Translations under genes and position numbers: made by a program
NCBI GenBank assembly: GCA_937891465.1
Contig: CALAHF010000137.1
Span: 1-35,835 of the forward strand
Direction: 5' to 3'
Length of the DNA stretch: 35,835 bases
DNA from: an uncultured Verrucomicrobiales bacterium
Lineage (GTDB): Bacteria > Verrucomicrobiota > Verrucomicrobiia > Verrucomicrobiales > DEV007
Notes under the pieces: generated by a model
What the model saw: the letters and a program-made list of their open reading frames with translations, nothing else
Told to the model about the DNA's origin: nothing
Database searches by the model: none
Shown: piece by piece, positions 25,052 to 34,514 of the stretch
Layout: each line of letters begins with the position of its first letter
How positions within the stretch are numbered: the stretch's first letter is position 1

Positions 25052-27004
25052 TTGGACAAGTCTTTAAAAACGCGACTGATTATTGCCTGTGTGGCGCTGA
25101 CCGGGGGATTGAGCCTTCTGTCGGCGCGTTTGGTGTACGTTCAGGTGGTGGATCATGAGTGCTATTCTCTGCAGGCAAAGGCGAAATACGTTCATAAGGA
25201 AACGTTGACTCCTTCGCGTGGGCGAATCCTTGATCGGAATGGTGAGTTGCTGGCGCGGAATCAAACCGTTTACTCGTTGGTAGTCGATTGTTTTCAGGTG
25301 CGTGACATGGGAGTAGCATGTCTTGCTTTGGCAAAAGAAGAGTCGGAGCGGACAGGGAAGCCGGTTTCAGCAAGGGCGATGAAGCGTCGTTACGAGCGTG
25401 CCATTCGGATTGGAAAATCCATGGAGTCGCGGACAGACGAACTGCAGTCGCTCTATCTTGGTCGGATCAATGAAGTGTTGGCGCCGCAGTTGCGGGTACC
25501 CAAGCATGAATTGGCCAAGTTGTTGAAGTCGAAAGATAAAGGCGAGATTGTTCTGGCGAAATACATCGAGGATGATTTTTATCGTGACCTTCAGGATATA
25601 CTGGACGAGAACCGTCTTGGTGGAATCTATCTCCGAAAAGGGGAGCGTCGTTTTTATCCAAGTCCGCTGGCATTGACTCACGTGATGGGATACATGGGTG
25701 AGAGAGACGGCGAGGAAAATGTTGGGATTTACGAAGGAAAAGAGGGAATCGAGAAGGTGTTCAACGATGCGATGACCGGCACAGCGGGATACCGCTACAT
25801 CGAGCGCGACCGGAAGACTCGTGAGATCCATGCCTTTCGCGGTGAAGAGCAGTTGCCGGTTGCCGGTAACAATGTGCGACTTACCATCGACATGGGATTG
25901 CAGGTGATGGTGGAGGAGAAAATGGAAGAGGCCGTCGAAAAATTTGCTCCGGAAAAGATCACTACAATTTGGATGGACCCCCGAAATGGTGAGGTGTTGG
26001 CGATGGCCAGTCGTCCGCATTTTGATTTGGAATCACGAAAAGGAATTCGCCGAAATGCTGCGGTTTCTGATACTTACGAGCCGGGCTCAACTTTCAAGAT
26101 TGTTGCCTACGGCGCTGCTTATGATAAGGGCTTGATTACGCCAACAAGTCCAATTTTCTGTCATTGGGGCAAATACAATTTGGAAGGTTTTGTCTTAAAT
26201 GATCACCATCCTTACGGTGAGTTGTCGGCGGAAATGGGTTTTGCCAAATCGAGTAATATCTCTGCTTACATGGTTGCTCGCGGTCTGAATAAAGATCTCT
26301 TTCGTCACTACATTTCTGAATTTGGATTTGGGAAGAAAACCGGGATTGAACTGACTGCGGAAAGTGCAGGAATAAATTCTAAGGTGAGCACTTGGAATGC
26401 CTCGTCGTTCTCCTCTAAGGCAATGGGCTATTCTGTTGCTGTTACGCCATTGCAGATGATCACGGCAATGGGGGTGATTGCGAATGGCGGAGGATATCAG
26501 GCCCCTACGATTTTGAAGGCCGTAGAAACTCAGGAAGGGAAAGTGATTCAACGACCGGAGCGCAAAGCCCAAACGCGGGTGATCAGTCAGCGTGCGGCGA
26601 GCTACATGGTTCGGTCGATGAAGAAAGTAATGGGTGAAGGGGGAACCGGTTCTAAGGGAGCGTTTCCAGGCTATACCATTGCTGCCAAGACGGGAACTGC
26701 GCGCAAGAATGTCGAAGGTGTCGGTTATGTGACCGGACGTTACGTAGTGTCGTTCATGGGTTTTTTCCCGGCGGACGATCCCCAGTTGATGGGCATCGTG
26801 ATTGTCGATGACCCACACGCAACTGGAGTGAATTTGTATGGCGGAACGATTGCGGGTCCGATTTTTGCGGAAATGGGCAAAGGGGCTGTGAAGCTGCTCG
26901 GGATTACTCCGGATAAGCCGGAAGAGCTTCGCGACGAATTGAACAAGATGGATCCGATTGAACTGACTAATCGGAACGATGCAAACGGGGCTGCGGGTGA
27001 GTGA
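25052..27004 (+). CDS. ftsI: Septal peptidoglycan transpeptidase (class B PBP, FtsI/PBP3)
   Basis: The 650-residue protein has a short cytoplasmic start, one membrane helix (about 8-30), a pedestal domain with SRGRILDRNGELLA, and a transpeptidase domain. Active-site motifs are STFK (nucleophile Ser346, Lys349), SSN (400-402) and KTG (546-548). It cross-links septal glycan strands with FtsW. The start is a TTG at 25052 without a Shine-Dalgarno sequence; no Met occurs before the membrane helix, so a TTG start is likely. It begins 15 nt after the ftsL-like gene and its end overlaps the GTG that could start murE. Confidence 0.93.
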   Translation: MDKSLKTRLIIACVALTGGLSLLSARLVYVQVVDHECYSLQAKAKYVHKETLTPSRGRILDRNGELLARNQTVYSLVVDCFQVRDMGVACLALAKEESERTGKPVSARAMKRRYERAIRIGKSMESRTDELQSLYLGRINEVLAPQLRVPKHELAKLLKSKDKGEIVLAKYIEDDFYRDLQDILDENRLGGIYLRKGERRFYPSPLALTHVMGYMGERDGEENVGIYEGKEGIEKVFNDAMTGTAGYRYIERDRKTREIHAFRGEEQLPVAGNNVRLTIDMGLQVMVEEKMEEAVEKFAPEKITTIWMDPRNGEVLAMASRPHFDLESRKGIRRNAAVSDTYEPGSTFKIVAYGAAYDKGLITPTSPIFCHWGKYNLEGFVLNDHHPYGELSAEMGFAKSSNISAYMVARGLNKDLFRHYISEFGFGKKTGIELTAESAGINSKVSTWNASSFSSKAMGYSVAVTPLQMITAMGVIANGGGYQAPTILKAVETQEGKVIQRPERKAQTRVISQRAASYMVRSMKKVMGEGGTGSKGAFPGYTIAAKTGTARKNVEGVGYVTGRYVVSFMGFFPADDPQLMGIVIVDDPHATGVNLYGGTIAGPIFAEMGKGAVKLLGITPDKPEELRDELNKMDPIELTNRNDANGAAGE

Positions 27005-27018
27005 GTGGGAATACGGGT

Positions 27019-28497
27019 ATGAAACTTGAGGACGTCATTAAAAGCACCCAGATCAAATCGGTTACCGGTTCGCTGAATGATCACGCGATTGAGCGTGTCG
27101 ACTACGATTCGCGGCAAGTGAAGCCGGGGTCGCTTTTTTGCGCCCTTAGCGGAAAAGAAGCGGACGGGAATGAGTTCATCCCGAAGGCGCTGGAAAATGG
27201 TGCATCAGCAATCCTTTCTGAAAAATCATTTCCAGCGAACACCTCGGTTCCTTGGTTGCAGGTCGATAACGCTCGCGCGGCGATGGCGACGTGTGCGGCG
27301 GAGTTGTATGAAAATCCATCTCACGAAATGCCGGTGGTCGGAGTGACGGGAACGAACGGGAAAACGACCACGGCTTTTTTGATTCACTATTTGATGGAGG
27401 CGAGTTTGCGCCGGGCAGGGATGCTGGGGACGGTTCATTATCAGATTGCAGATGAAGTGCAGGTCGCATCACGGACGACTCCCGAGTCGACGGATGTTCA
27501 CCGTATGCTGCGTGAAATGCGGGATGCGGATTGTCGCGCAGCGGTGATGGAAGTAGCTTCTCACGGACTGGCGCAGCATCGCGTTGGCGGCGTGAAGTTC
27601 GCGGCCGGTGTCTTCACCAACCTGACTCAGGATCACCTCGATTACCACGAGACGATGGATGCGTATTTCGATGCGAAGAAACGACTTTTCCAGCAGATGG
27701 CTGCACAAGACGATGAGCCAACGATGATCGTGAATTTTGATGATTCGTATGGAAAGCGTCTTTTGAAGGCTCCGATCGGCGGGGTGAAGAAACTCACCTT
27801 CGGTCAGAGCGCGGGTTGCGATTTCAGGGTGGCTGGGATCAAACCGGATTTGAACGGAACCCAGTTTCAACTGTATATTAAAGGGCGTCAGCTTCTCGTG
27901 AAAATTCCGCTGATTGGCACATTTAATGTATACAACTGTCTTGCTGCGTTGGCTGCGGCTCAGTCGATCAATTTGAATGTTCGAGAAGCGATCTCAAACC
28001 TGGAGAATGCGCCTCAGGTGCCGGGTAGAATGGAAGCGGTCGATGGCGATCGTCGGATCAATTATCGTGTCTTTGTCGATTATGCTCACACTCCGGATGC
28101 TCTGGAGAACGCTTTGAAAACAGCACGCGATCTTCGTCCGAATCGGTTGATCACAGTTTTTGGCTGCGGTGGTGACCGCGATGTTCGCAAGCGTCCCTTG
28201 ATGGGAAAAGCAGCGGACACAGCTTCTGACTTGTCGATTCTGACCTTAGATAATCCACGAACCGAAGACCCTGCAAAAATCCTTCGCGATACTGAGTCAG
28301 GGATGAACGGAAATTACAAAGTGATCGAAGATAGGCGCGAGGCCATTGAGTTCGCGATCAGCCTCGCGGGCGAACGGGACATCGTAGTCATCGCTGGCAA
28401 AGGTCATGAGGACTATCAAGAGATCAATGGCGTGAAGCATGATTTCGATGATCGGAAAGTCGCGGGTGAGTGCATTCGTGCTCGGTCTGAGGACTAA
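27019..28497 (+). CDS. murE: UDP-MurNAc-L-Ala-D-Glu: meso-diaminopimelate ligase
   Basis: From the ATG at 27019 the protein has 492 residues. ATP binding is shown by GTNGKTTT (111-118). The lysine-carbamylation region reads FDAKKRLF, preceded by TQDHLDYH. The motif DNPR (411-414, in DNPRTEDP) binds meso-diaminopimelate and predicts a DAP-type, not lysine-type, stem peptide. It adds the third residue to the cytoplasmic peptidoglycan precursor. A GTG at 27001 overlapping the ftsI stop would add 6 residues and is a plausible alternative that couples translation. Confidence 0.95.
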   Translation: MKLEDVIKSTQIKSVTGSLNDHAIERVDYDSRQVKPGSLFCALSGKEADGNEFIPKALENGASAILSEKSFPANTSVPWLQVDNARAAMATCAAELYENPSHEMPVVGVTGTNGKTTTAFLIHYLMEASLRRAGMLGTVHYQIADEVQVASRTTPESTDVHRMLREMRDADCRAAVMEVASHGLAQHRVGGVKFAAGVFTNLTQDHLDYHETMDAYFDAKKRLFQQMAAQDDEPTMIVNFDDSYGKRLLKAPIGGVKKLTFGQSAGCDFRVAGIKPDLNGTQFQLYIKGRQLLVKIPLIGTFNVYNCLAALAAAQSINLNVREAISNLENAPQVPGRMEAVDGDRRINYRVFVDYAHTPDALENALKTARDLRPNRLITVFGCGGDRDVRKRPLMGKAADTASDLSILTLDNPRTEDPAKILRDTESGMNGNYKVIEDRREAIEFAISLAGERDIVVIAGKGHEDYQEINGVKHDFDDRKVAGECIRARSED

Positions 28498-28529
28498 CTA
28501 ATTGATAATTTCGAAACGTTTTTACTAGC

Positions 28530-29882
28530 ATGAACCAAATTTCGTTAAAACAGATGGCCGAATGGGCCGGTGGAGCCTTGATTCAAGGTGTGCCGTCGGA
28601 CTGTGTCGGGGCTGTTTCGACGGACACGCGCAAGTTGTCTGAGGGTGACACTTTTCTCGCGCTGAAAGGTGACAATTTCGATGGTCATGAATTTGTGAAG
28701 ACCGCTCAGGAAGTTGGAGTTGCGGCCATCATTGTAAGCAATTTGGTAAAAGACACAGAGTCGTTCGAGGGCGGAATCATTCACGTGCGAGACACGCTGG
28801 TTGCGCTGCAAATGCTCGCGAAGAATTATCGGGAGTCGCTCGATATCTTTGCTATTGGTGTGACTGGGAGCAATGGGAAGACATCAACCAAGGATTTCCT
28901 CAAAACGATTCTGGCAAAGGCGGGTCCAGTCAATGCGACGCTTGGTAACCTGAATAATCATATCGGACTGCCGCTTACGATTCTGAATTCAACCGACGAA
29001 CATAAATTCGGTGTTTGGGAGATGGGAATGAACCACCCCGGAGAGATTGAAGTCCTGGCAGATATTGCCGCTCCGAACGCAGGCATCATCACGAACATCG
29101 GAACGGCCCATATCGAGCACATGAAAACCCGCGAGGCAATTGCGGAGGAAAAAGGTCAGCTCGCTGAAATGGTTGAGAGCTGTGGATTTTTCGTAATGCC
29201 CGCAAACGACGATTTCGCGGAAGCGATTGCCGGACGTAGTGCAGCAAGAATGATTGCCGTTGGAATTGGTGAAGGTGATGTTCAGGCCGGAAACCTCATC
29301 GCCACCGGCGAGGGGACTTTCTTTGATGTCATTGCCGGTGGAAAGCGTGTTTCAACTTCGATTCGAGTAGCTGGCGAACACATGGTGATGAATGCGCTTC
29401 TTGGAGTTGCTGTTGCCCTTGAATTGGGAGTCGATCTCGAAACAATTGGATCAGGACTTTCAGAAGCGGAGCTGACCCGTGGTCGTTTGCAACGTCGTGA
29501 AGTGAACGGCGTTCAGTTTATCGATGACAGCTATAATGCGAATCCTGATTCGATGCGGGCAGCCCTAAAAACTTTATCGTCTACTGAAACGGCAGGACGG
29601 CGTATCGCAGTGTTAGGATTCATGGGCGAACTCGGTGAGCATGAAGAAGCCGAGCATAAATTGCTTGGTGAAGCAGTTGCTGAAGCAGGAGTTGATCTCC
29701 TTGTCACGGTTTCAGAAAAAGCAAAACTCATCGCAGAAAGCGGTGGCAGTGATCATGCCTTCGACGATCACGAAGCGGCTGGAAATTTTCTGAAATCCGA
29801 ACTCAAACCAGGTGATCTCGTTCTGGTGAAGGGGAGTCGCGCCGCGACAATGGAAAAAGTGATCGAGCAATTTTCAAAATAG
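28530..29882 (+). CDS. murF: UDP-MurNAc-tripeptide: D-Ala-D-Ala ligase
   Basis: The 450-residue Mur ligase has the N-terminal motif STDTRKLSEGDTFLALKG, the ATP loop GVTGSNGKTSTK (GSNGKTST, 113-120), EMGMNHPGEI, and the C-terminal FIDDSYNANPDSMRAAL typical of MurF. It adds D-Ala-D-Ala to complete UDP-MurNAc-pentapeptide. It follows murE after 32 nt with no terminator; no Shine-Dalgarno sequence is visible. Confidence 0.95.
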   Translation: MNQISLKQMAEWAGGALIQGVPSDCVGAVSTDTRKLSEGDTFLALKGDNFDGHEFVKTAQEVGVAAIIVSNLVKDTESFEGGIIHVRDTLVALQMLAKNYRESLDIFAIGVTGSNGKTSTKDFLKTILAKAGPVNATLGNLNNHIGLPLTILNSTDEHKFGVWEMGMNHPGEIEVLADIAAPNAGIITNIGTAHIEHMKTREAIAEEKGQLAEMVESCGFFVMPANDDFAEAIAGRSAARMIAVGIGEGDVQAGNLIATGEGTFFDVIAGGKRVSTSIRVAGEHMVMNALLGVAVALELGVDLETIGSGLSEAELTRGRLQRREVNGVQFIDDSYNANPDSMRAALKTLSSTETAGRRIAVLGFMGELGEHEEAEHKLLGEAVAEAGVDLLVTVSEKAKLIAESGGSDHAFDDHEAAGNFLKSELKPGDLVLVKGSRAATMEKVIEQFSK

Positions 29883-29891
29883 ACCTGAACG

Positions 29892-31055
29892 ATGTTATAC
29901 TACCTTCATCTACTTGATGACCCAAATAAGCAGGAGTGGTTCGACTTTCTCCGCTTGTTTCAATTCGGTACGTTCCGTGCGGCGGGTGCGTGTTTGACTG
30001 CATTTTTGATTTCTCTTTTGTTGGGCGAGAAAGTGATTCTCAAGCTGACTTCTTTAAAAGTGGGGCAGCCCATTCGCACCGCAGATGAAGTTCACAAACT
30101 TGCCGAACTGCACGGTGGTAAAGTGGGAACTCCGACAATGGGAGGAATCTTAATTGTTGCGGCCGTTTTGTTTTCGGTTTTCCTCTGGGCGAAGCCAACG
30201 AACCCGTTTATTGCCGCGTTGGTTTTTGTAACCTTTGGAACAGCGATTCTAGGATTCATTGATGACTACAAAAAGGTCACTAAAAAGACATCTGACGGTG
30301 TTAGCGGAAAGACAAAATTAATTGTTCAACTCGTGGTGGCTTTTGTAGCGGTCCTTTTTCTCTACCTCTACGATCATAAAGATTACGGTTGGGTGGATCC
30401 GATTATCGGAAAAGATGGCACAGTTCATTCCGTTTCAAACCATATTCAACAGCTTTGGGTGCCGTTTAAAAAAGAGCCTTTTGCGGGTGGCTTGTGGTTG
30501 GTGTTTTTGCTTCCAGTCGTGATTGTCGGCTGCTCAAATGCAGTGAACCTCACGGATGGTCTCGACGGATTGGCGACGGGATGCACGCTTACAACGGTCG
30601 CTGCCTATTCGGGTTTAACTTTCATCGTCGGGAACTCGGTCGTGTCGAATTACCTCTTCATGCCGTTTCATCCTCAGGAGGGTGAGGTCGCTATTTTCTG
30701 CACGGCGCTGCTTGGTTCGTGCCTCGGCTTCCTTTGGTTTAATTGTCATCCGGCTCGTGTTTTCATGGGAGATACCGGTTCACTTTCCATTGGTGGGATG
30801 TTGGGAATGATCGCGATTTGCTGCAAGCAGGAGATTCTGCTCGTCATTATTGGAGGTGTTTTTGTGATGGAAGCCGCTTCAGTAATGATTCAGGTCGCGA
30901 GTTTCAAAACGCGCGGGAAGCGAGTTTTCAAGATGTCACCCATTCACCATCACTTCGAACTCATAGGGTGGTCAGAGACGAAAGTGATCAATCGATTTTG
31001 GATCATTTCAATCATTTGCGCACTCGTTGGAATAGCGACTTTGAAGATACGTTAG
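29892..31055 (+). CDS. mraY: Phospho-MurNAc-pentapeptide transferase
   Basis: The 387-residue membrane protein has about 10 helices. Diagnostic motifs are GTPTMGG (79-85), FIDDYKK (Asp124-Asp125), NAVNLTDGLDGLA, FMGDTGSL and the His-rich loop MSPIHHHFEL. It transfers phospho-MurNAc-pentapeptide to undecaprenyl phosphate, making lipid I at the inner membrane. It starts 9 nt after murF, so the two are in one transcript. Confidence 0.96.
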   Translation: MLYYLHLLDDPNKQEWFDFLRLFQFGTFRAAGACLTAFLISLLLGEKVILKLTSLKVGQPIRTADEVHKLAELHGGKVGTPTMGGILIVAAVLFSVFLWAKPTNPFIAALVFVTFGTAILGFIDDYKKVTKKTSDGVSGKTKLIVQLVVAFVAVLFLYLYDHKDYGWVDPIIGKDGTVHSVSNHIQQLWVPFKKEPFAGGLWLVFLLPVVIVGCSNAVNLTDGLDGLATGCTLTTVAAYSGLTFIVGNSVVSNYLFMPFHPQEGEVAIFCTALLGSCLGFLWFNCHPARVFMGDTGSLSIGGMLGMIAICCKQEILLVIIGGVFVMEAASVMIQVASFKTRGKRVFKMSPIHHHFELIGWSETKVINRFWIISIICALVGIATLKIR

Positions 31056-31073
31056 GAAAAACTGAATCAATTT

Positions 31074-32396
31074 ATGAATTTGTCAGGACAGAACATTGCC
31101 ATCCTCGGCGCCGGAACCAGCGGGTTTGCGGCGGCCGAACTCGCGCGTTCGCGCGGGGCTGGAATGGTCCGTGTTTATGACTCTGGCGATGCCGAGAAAC
31201 TGGCGCCTCGTAAATCAGTGTTCGCGGAAATCGGAGTGGATTCGGTTTTCGGTGAGGCAGCACTAAGTGCGCCTGCAAATACCGACCTTACCATTATCAG
31301 TCCGGGAATCGATGCCGGGTGGCCTATCGGAAAAGCGTTCGCCGATACAGGGGTTCCGCTTATTGGTGAGATCGAATTCGCTTGGCAGTGCAACCCGGAC
31401 ACTCCCGTCATAGCGATTACGGGAACGAACGGCAAAACGACAACGACAGAACTTACTGCCGATATTTTGAATGGAGTCGGCTTGAAAGCGGTCGCCGCTG
31501 GAAATGTGGGAACGGCTTATGCCGAGGTCGTTCTCTCTGGAGTAGATTACGATGCCATTGTCGTCGAGGTCAGCTCGTTTCAACTCGAAACGATTGCGAC
31601 ATTCCGCCCTTCGGTTGCCTTGTGGATGAATTTTGCGGCGGATCACATGGATCGCTATACGGCTCTTGAGGATTATCGAAATGCCAAGCTGCGGATCTTT
31701 GAAAATCAAACTGCCGATGATTTTGCGATTGTAAAATCAGGGGAGGTGATTGAAACCGTTGCGCAGAAAATCACCTTTAGCGGATTCTCAGATGATGCCG
31801 ATCTGACTTTAAATGATGGCACGATTTTTTATCATGCCGATTCGATTTTGGAATTCCGCTCAACCCGATTGAACGGAAAGCACAACGCTGAAAACGTCAT
31901 GGCGGCGATGGCTGCCGTTCAGTGCCGCGGAATCGAATACGGGGCTATGGAAGAAACGATTCGCTCGTTTCAGGCGCCTCCGCATCGTTGTGAAATCGTT
32001 GCTACAGTAGCTGACGTCACCTTCGTAAATGATTCCAAAGCGACCAACCTTCACGCACTCGAAAGCTCGCTGCGAGGCCAGGAAGCGCCCGTGATCCTGA
32101 TCGTCGGCGGAAAAGACAAAGGGCTCGATTACAACGAAATCACTCCAATCGTTGGAGATGCTACGACTCGGATATTTTGCATTGGCGAGATGCGTGAACG
32201 AATTTTTGAAGCGTGGAAAGACGTCGCTGCTTGTGAAATTAGCGACTCTCTCGAAAGCGCAGTGAACTCGGCTGCTTCCGCCGCAACGAAGGGGCAAACG
32301 GTCCTCTTCTCGCCCGGAACTTCGAGTTTCGACATGTTTTCCAGCTATGGCGAACGGGGGGAAGCCTTCCGAGCTGCAGTCAACCATTTGAACTGA
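31074..32396 (+). CDS. murD: UDP-MurNAc-L-Ala: D-glutamate ligase
   Basis: The 440-residue protein has an N-terminal dinucleotide-like fold (ILGAGTSGFAAAELA), the ATP loop GTNGKTTT (117-124), the MurD stretch VEVSSFQLE and the C-terminal NDSKATN and GGKDKGLDY. It adds D-glutamate as the second residue of the stem peptide. It is 18 nt downstream of mraY. Confidence 0.95.
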   Translation: MNLSGQNIAILGAGTSGFAAAELARSRGAGMVRVYDSGDAEKLAPRKSVFAEIGVDSVFGEAALSAPANTDLTIISPGIDAGWPIGKAFADTGVPLIGEIEFAWQCNPDTPVIAITGTNGKTTTTELTADILNGVGLKAVAAGNVGTAYAEVVLSGVDYDAIVVEVSSFQLETIATFRPSVALWMNFAADHMDRYTALEDYRNAKLRIFENQTADDFAIVKSGEVIETVAQKITFSGFSDDADLTLNDGTIFYHADSILEFRSTRLNGKHNAENVMAAMAAVQCRGIEYGAMEETIRSFQAPPHRCEIVATVADVTFVNDSKATNLHALESSLRGQEAPVILIVGGKDKGLDYNEITPIVGDATTRIFCIGEMRERIFEAWKDVAACEISDSLESAVNSAASAATKGQTVLFSPGTSSFDMFSSYGERGEAFRAAVNHLN

Positions 32397-32426
32397 CCTT
32401 CAATCTAACAGAACAACAACCCAGTT

Positions 32427-33257
32427 ATGAACAACAAACGTAGAAATAGAAAATCGGATCGCGGGATTCGGAGTGGTGTATTCGGGCGGCTTTTCGCTCA
32501 GACAAAACTTCCAGCCCATGTGACAGAGGAACAGGATTGGTATCTCGATACTCCCGACGTGCGACTCACACGCGTGTTTACGATCGTGCTGATCCTTCAC
32601 GTGGTTGCCGTCGGTGGCATCCTTGCTTTTAAAATGATCGAAAAAGCAACGACCCCGGGTTCAGTCGCGACGGTTTCGACCCCTGCGGCAACGGCATCTG
32701 CTCGGAATGAATCAACTGCTCCAGCACCTGCGACGACAAACGAAATTGCAGCTGGTGGCCAAGCTACTCCTGCTGTTGTTGCCACTGATTCCGCTCCCGG
32801 CGTAATTGAATATCGCGTTGCTGGAACTGAGTCTCTCGTCGATATTTCAAGGAAAATGGGTGTGTCGGTCGCCGCGATCAAAGCGGAGAATGATATTTCA
32901 AACGGCTTTCGGCCTGGTGATTGGATTCGCGTAACGAGCAAGAAAATAGCGGTTGCAACCGCTGCGCCAGAAGTTGCAGGTTCTCGGCCTGCTGCAACGA
33001 CCGCTGTTGCCGCTGCACGAGTAGACAATTCTGCTCCAGCGCTCGCTCCGGTTGCCGCAACGCGTCGTCCGGCATCTGCGTCCGCCGCTGCTGCACCCAC
33101 GACGGCACCGAAGACTTACGTTGTTAAAAAAGGCGACACTGCTTATGGTATTGCACGCAAGTTCGGCGTCAAACACACCACGTTAATGGCCGAAAACGGA
33201 ATCAGCCTTCCTGAGTTAATGCAACTCGGACAGACGCTCAAGATCCCCGGTAACTGA
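32427..33257 (+). CDS. Membrane-anchored protein with two LysM domains, inserted in the dcw cluster
   Basis: The 276-residue protein has a basic cytoplasmic start (NNKRRNRKSDRG), one transmembrane helix (about 51-70) and a long Ala/Pro/Thr-rich periplasmic linker. Two LysM modules follow at about 128-171 and 230-274 (KTYVVKKGDTAYGIARKFGV; C-terminal LKIPGN). LysM modules bind GlcNAc-containing glycans such as peptidoglycan. There is no catalytic domain. Its place between murD and ftsW, where E. coli-type clusters have nothing, suggests a scaffold or division-site peptidoglycan-binding role; that is inference. The Ala-rich linker creates long antisense open frames that are not genes. Confidence 0.88.
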   Translation: MNNKRRNRKSDRGIRSGVFGRLFAQTKLPAHVTEEQDWYLDTPDVRLTRVFTIVLILHVVAVGGILAFKMIEKATTPGSVATVSTPAATASARNESTAPAPATTNEIAAGGQATPAVVATDSAPGVIEYRVAGTESLVDISRKMGVSVAAIKAENDISNGFRPGDWIRVTSKKIAVATAAPEVAGSRPAATTAVAAARVDNSAPALAPVAATRRPASASAAAAPTTAPKTYVVKKGDTAYGIARKFGVKHTTLMAENGISLPELMQLGQTLKIPGN

Positions 33258-33273
33258 AATTCGCTACCACGAT

Positions 33274-33317
33274 CCCCTTGTTGGATCGATGAACTTACCC
33301 TGTTGATTCGTAAATCG
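33274..33317 (+). repeat. 22-nt-period element, locus 4, directly before ftsW
   Basis: Units start at 33274 (CCCCTTGTTGGATCG) and 33296 (TACCCTGTTGATTCG), 22 nt apart. Both carry the CCT-type core in the same direction. The element fills most of the 61-nt gap and ends one base before the ftsW ATG, so it is in the ftsW ribosome entry region. Confidence 0.6.
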
Positions 33318-33318
33318 C

Positions 33319-34464
33319 ATGACTAAACGCAGCCCTGTTTTCCTTCTCGCCGGAGTGGCCTTCCTCATTGTTGTGGGAATGGTCATGCTTATGAGCACGA
33401 GTATCTTCAGTGCCGACGCGAGCGAGACGGATGCGTATCGCGAAGTGAAAAAGCAGGTGTTGTGGTTGATTTTAGGATGCGGTGTTTGCTGGGCGTTGGC
33501 CTCGATCGATTACCGTTTCTTTCAAAAGCATGTGTGGTGGTTCTACGGTGCCACGCTGCTGTTGTTGGCGTTTTGTTACATTCCCGGAATCGGCACGACG
33601 GTGAACAATGAGAACCGCTGGATTAAAATAGGGGGCGCACAGATGCAGCCTTCTGAAATTGCTAAGATCATGCTCGCGGTGATTCTAGCGCATTGGTTTT
33701 CGATGCATCCCGACAGCGGAAATAAGTTTTTGCGCGGCTTTGTTTTTCCAATGGGGATTGCCGGCGTGATGATTGCCCTGGTCCTGTTCGAGGTTGATAT
33801 GGGAACCACAGCGGTCCTGTCCGCGAGTTGTTTTGTGATTCTTTTTGTCGCCGGGGTGAACTGGAAATGGTTGACCGGGTTGGTGGCGATGGGTGTCACT
33901 GGTTTTTGGGGAATGCTAAAATACGCCCCGGACCGTATGGAGCGGATCACGGCTTTCCTCGATCCTGAAAAACACCGTTTCGGTGACGCGTGGCAGCAGT
34001 GGATTTCATTGTTGGCGCTCGGGTCAGGTGGTCTCGAAGGTCGCGGAATCGGCGAAGGGCGATTGAAAATGCTCTACATGCCGTTTGCCCACACCGATTT
34101 TATTTTCCCTATGATCGGCGAAGAACTCGGACTCATTTGCACTTTGTTGGTCGTGCTTGCGTTCGTTCTTATCGCTGTATCAGGAATCGCGATTTCATTT
34201 CATGCTCCCGATCGTTTCGGCATGTTGTTGGGACTCGGAGTAACTTGCTTCATCGTGTTTCAGGCCTGCTTGAACATAGGGGTTACCACCGCAGTGCTTC
34301 CAAACACAGGGTTGCCGCTACCGTTTGTCAGTTACGGTGGTTCGGCGCTATTGGCCGCGATGGCGGCGATAGGAATTTTGCTGAACATTTTTCGCCAGGG
34401 TAAACAGCGAGAACGCCTTGGAGAAGACTGGGTCAAGGGAACTCGGATTACGCCTCGTCTCTGA
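33319..34464 (+). CDS. ftsW: Septal peptidoglycan glycosyltransferase (SEDS family)
   Basis: The 381-residue membrane protein has about 10 helices. SEDS landmarks are NENRWIKIGGAQMQPSEIAK, RFGDAWQQWISLLALGSGG with GRGIGEG, the extracellular PFAHTDFIFPMIGEELG (catalytic Asp region) and PFVSYGGSALL. It polymerises lipid II at the septum with FtsI. It is called FtsW rather than RodA because of its place in the dcw cluster. The cluster ends here: murG, murC, ftsQ, ftsA and ftsZ do not follow inside the window. Confidence 0.92.
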   Translation: MTKRSPVFLLAGVAFLIVVGMVMLMSTSIFSADASETDAYREVKKQVLWLILGCGVCWALASIDYRFFQKHVWWFYGATLLLLAFCYIPGIGTTVNNENRWIKIGGAQMQPSEIAKIMLAVILAHWFSMHPDSGNKFLRGFVFPMGIAGVMIALVLFEVDMGTTAVLSASCFVILFVAGVNWKWLTGLVAMGVTGFWGMLKYAPDRMERITAFLDPEKHRFGDAWQQWISLLALGSGGLEGRGIGEGRLKMLYMPFAHTDFIFPMIGEELGLICTLLVVLAFVLIAVSGIAISFHAPDRFGMLLGLGVTCFIVFQACLNIGVTTAVLPNTGLPLPFVSYGGSALLAAMAAIGILLNIFRQGKQRERLGEDWVKGTRITPRL

Positions 34465-34514
34465 CTGGGCTGATTTACATTGATCACGCGTTCGTTTTCC
34501 GATAAAACGGGTGC

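Noticed and set aside
32597..33100. Long Ala-rich minus-strand open frame opposite the LysM gene
   Set aside because: It is caused by the Ala/Thr/Pro-rich linker of the LysM protein; it has no domain and no ribosome binding site.
34493..34509. Small hairpin CGTTTT-CCGAT-AAAACG before the thioredoxin gene
   Set aside because: A 6-bp AT-rich stem without a T tract is too weak to call a terminator or regulatory site.
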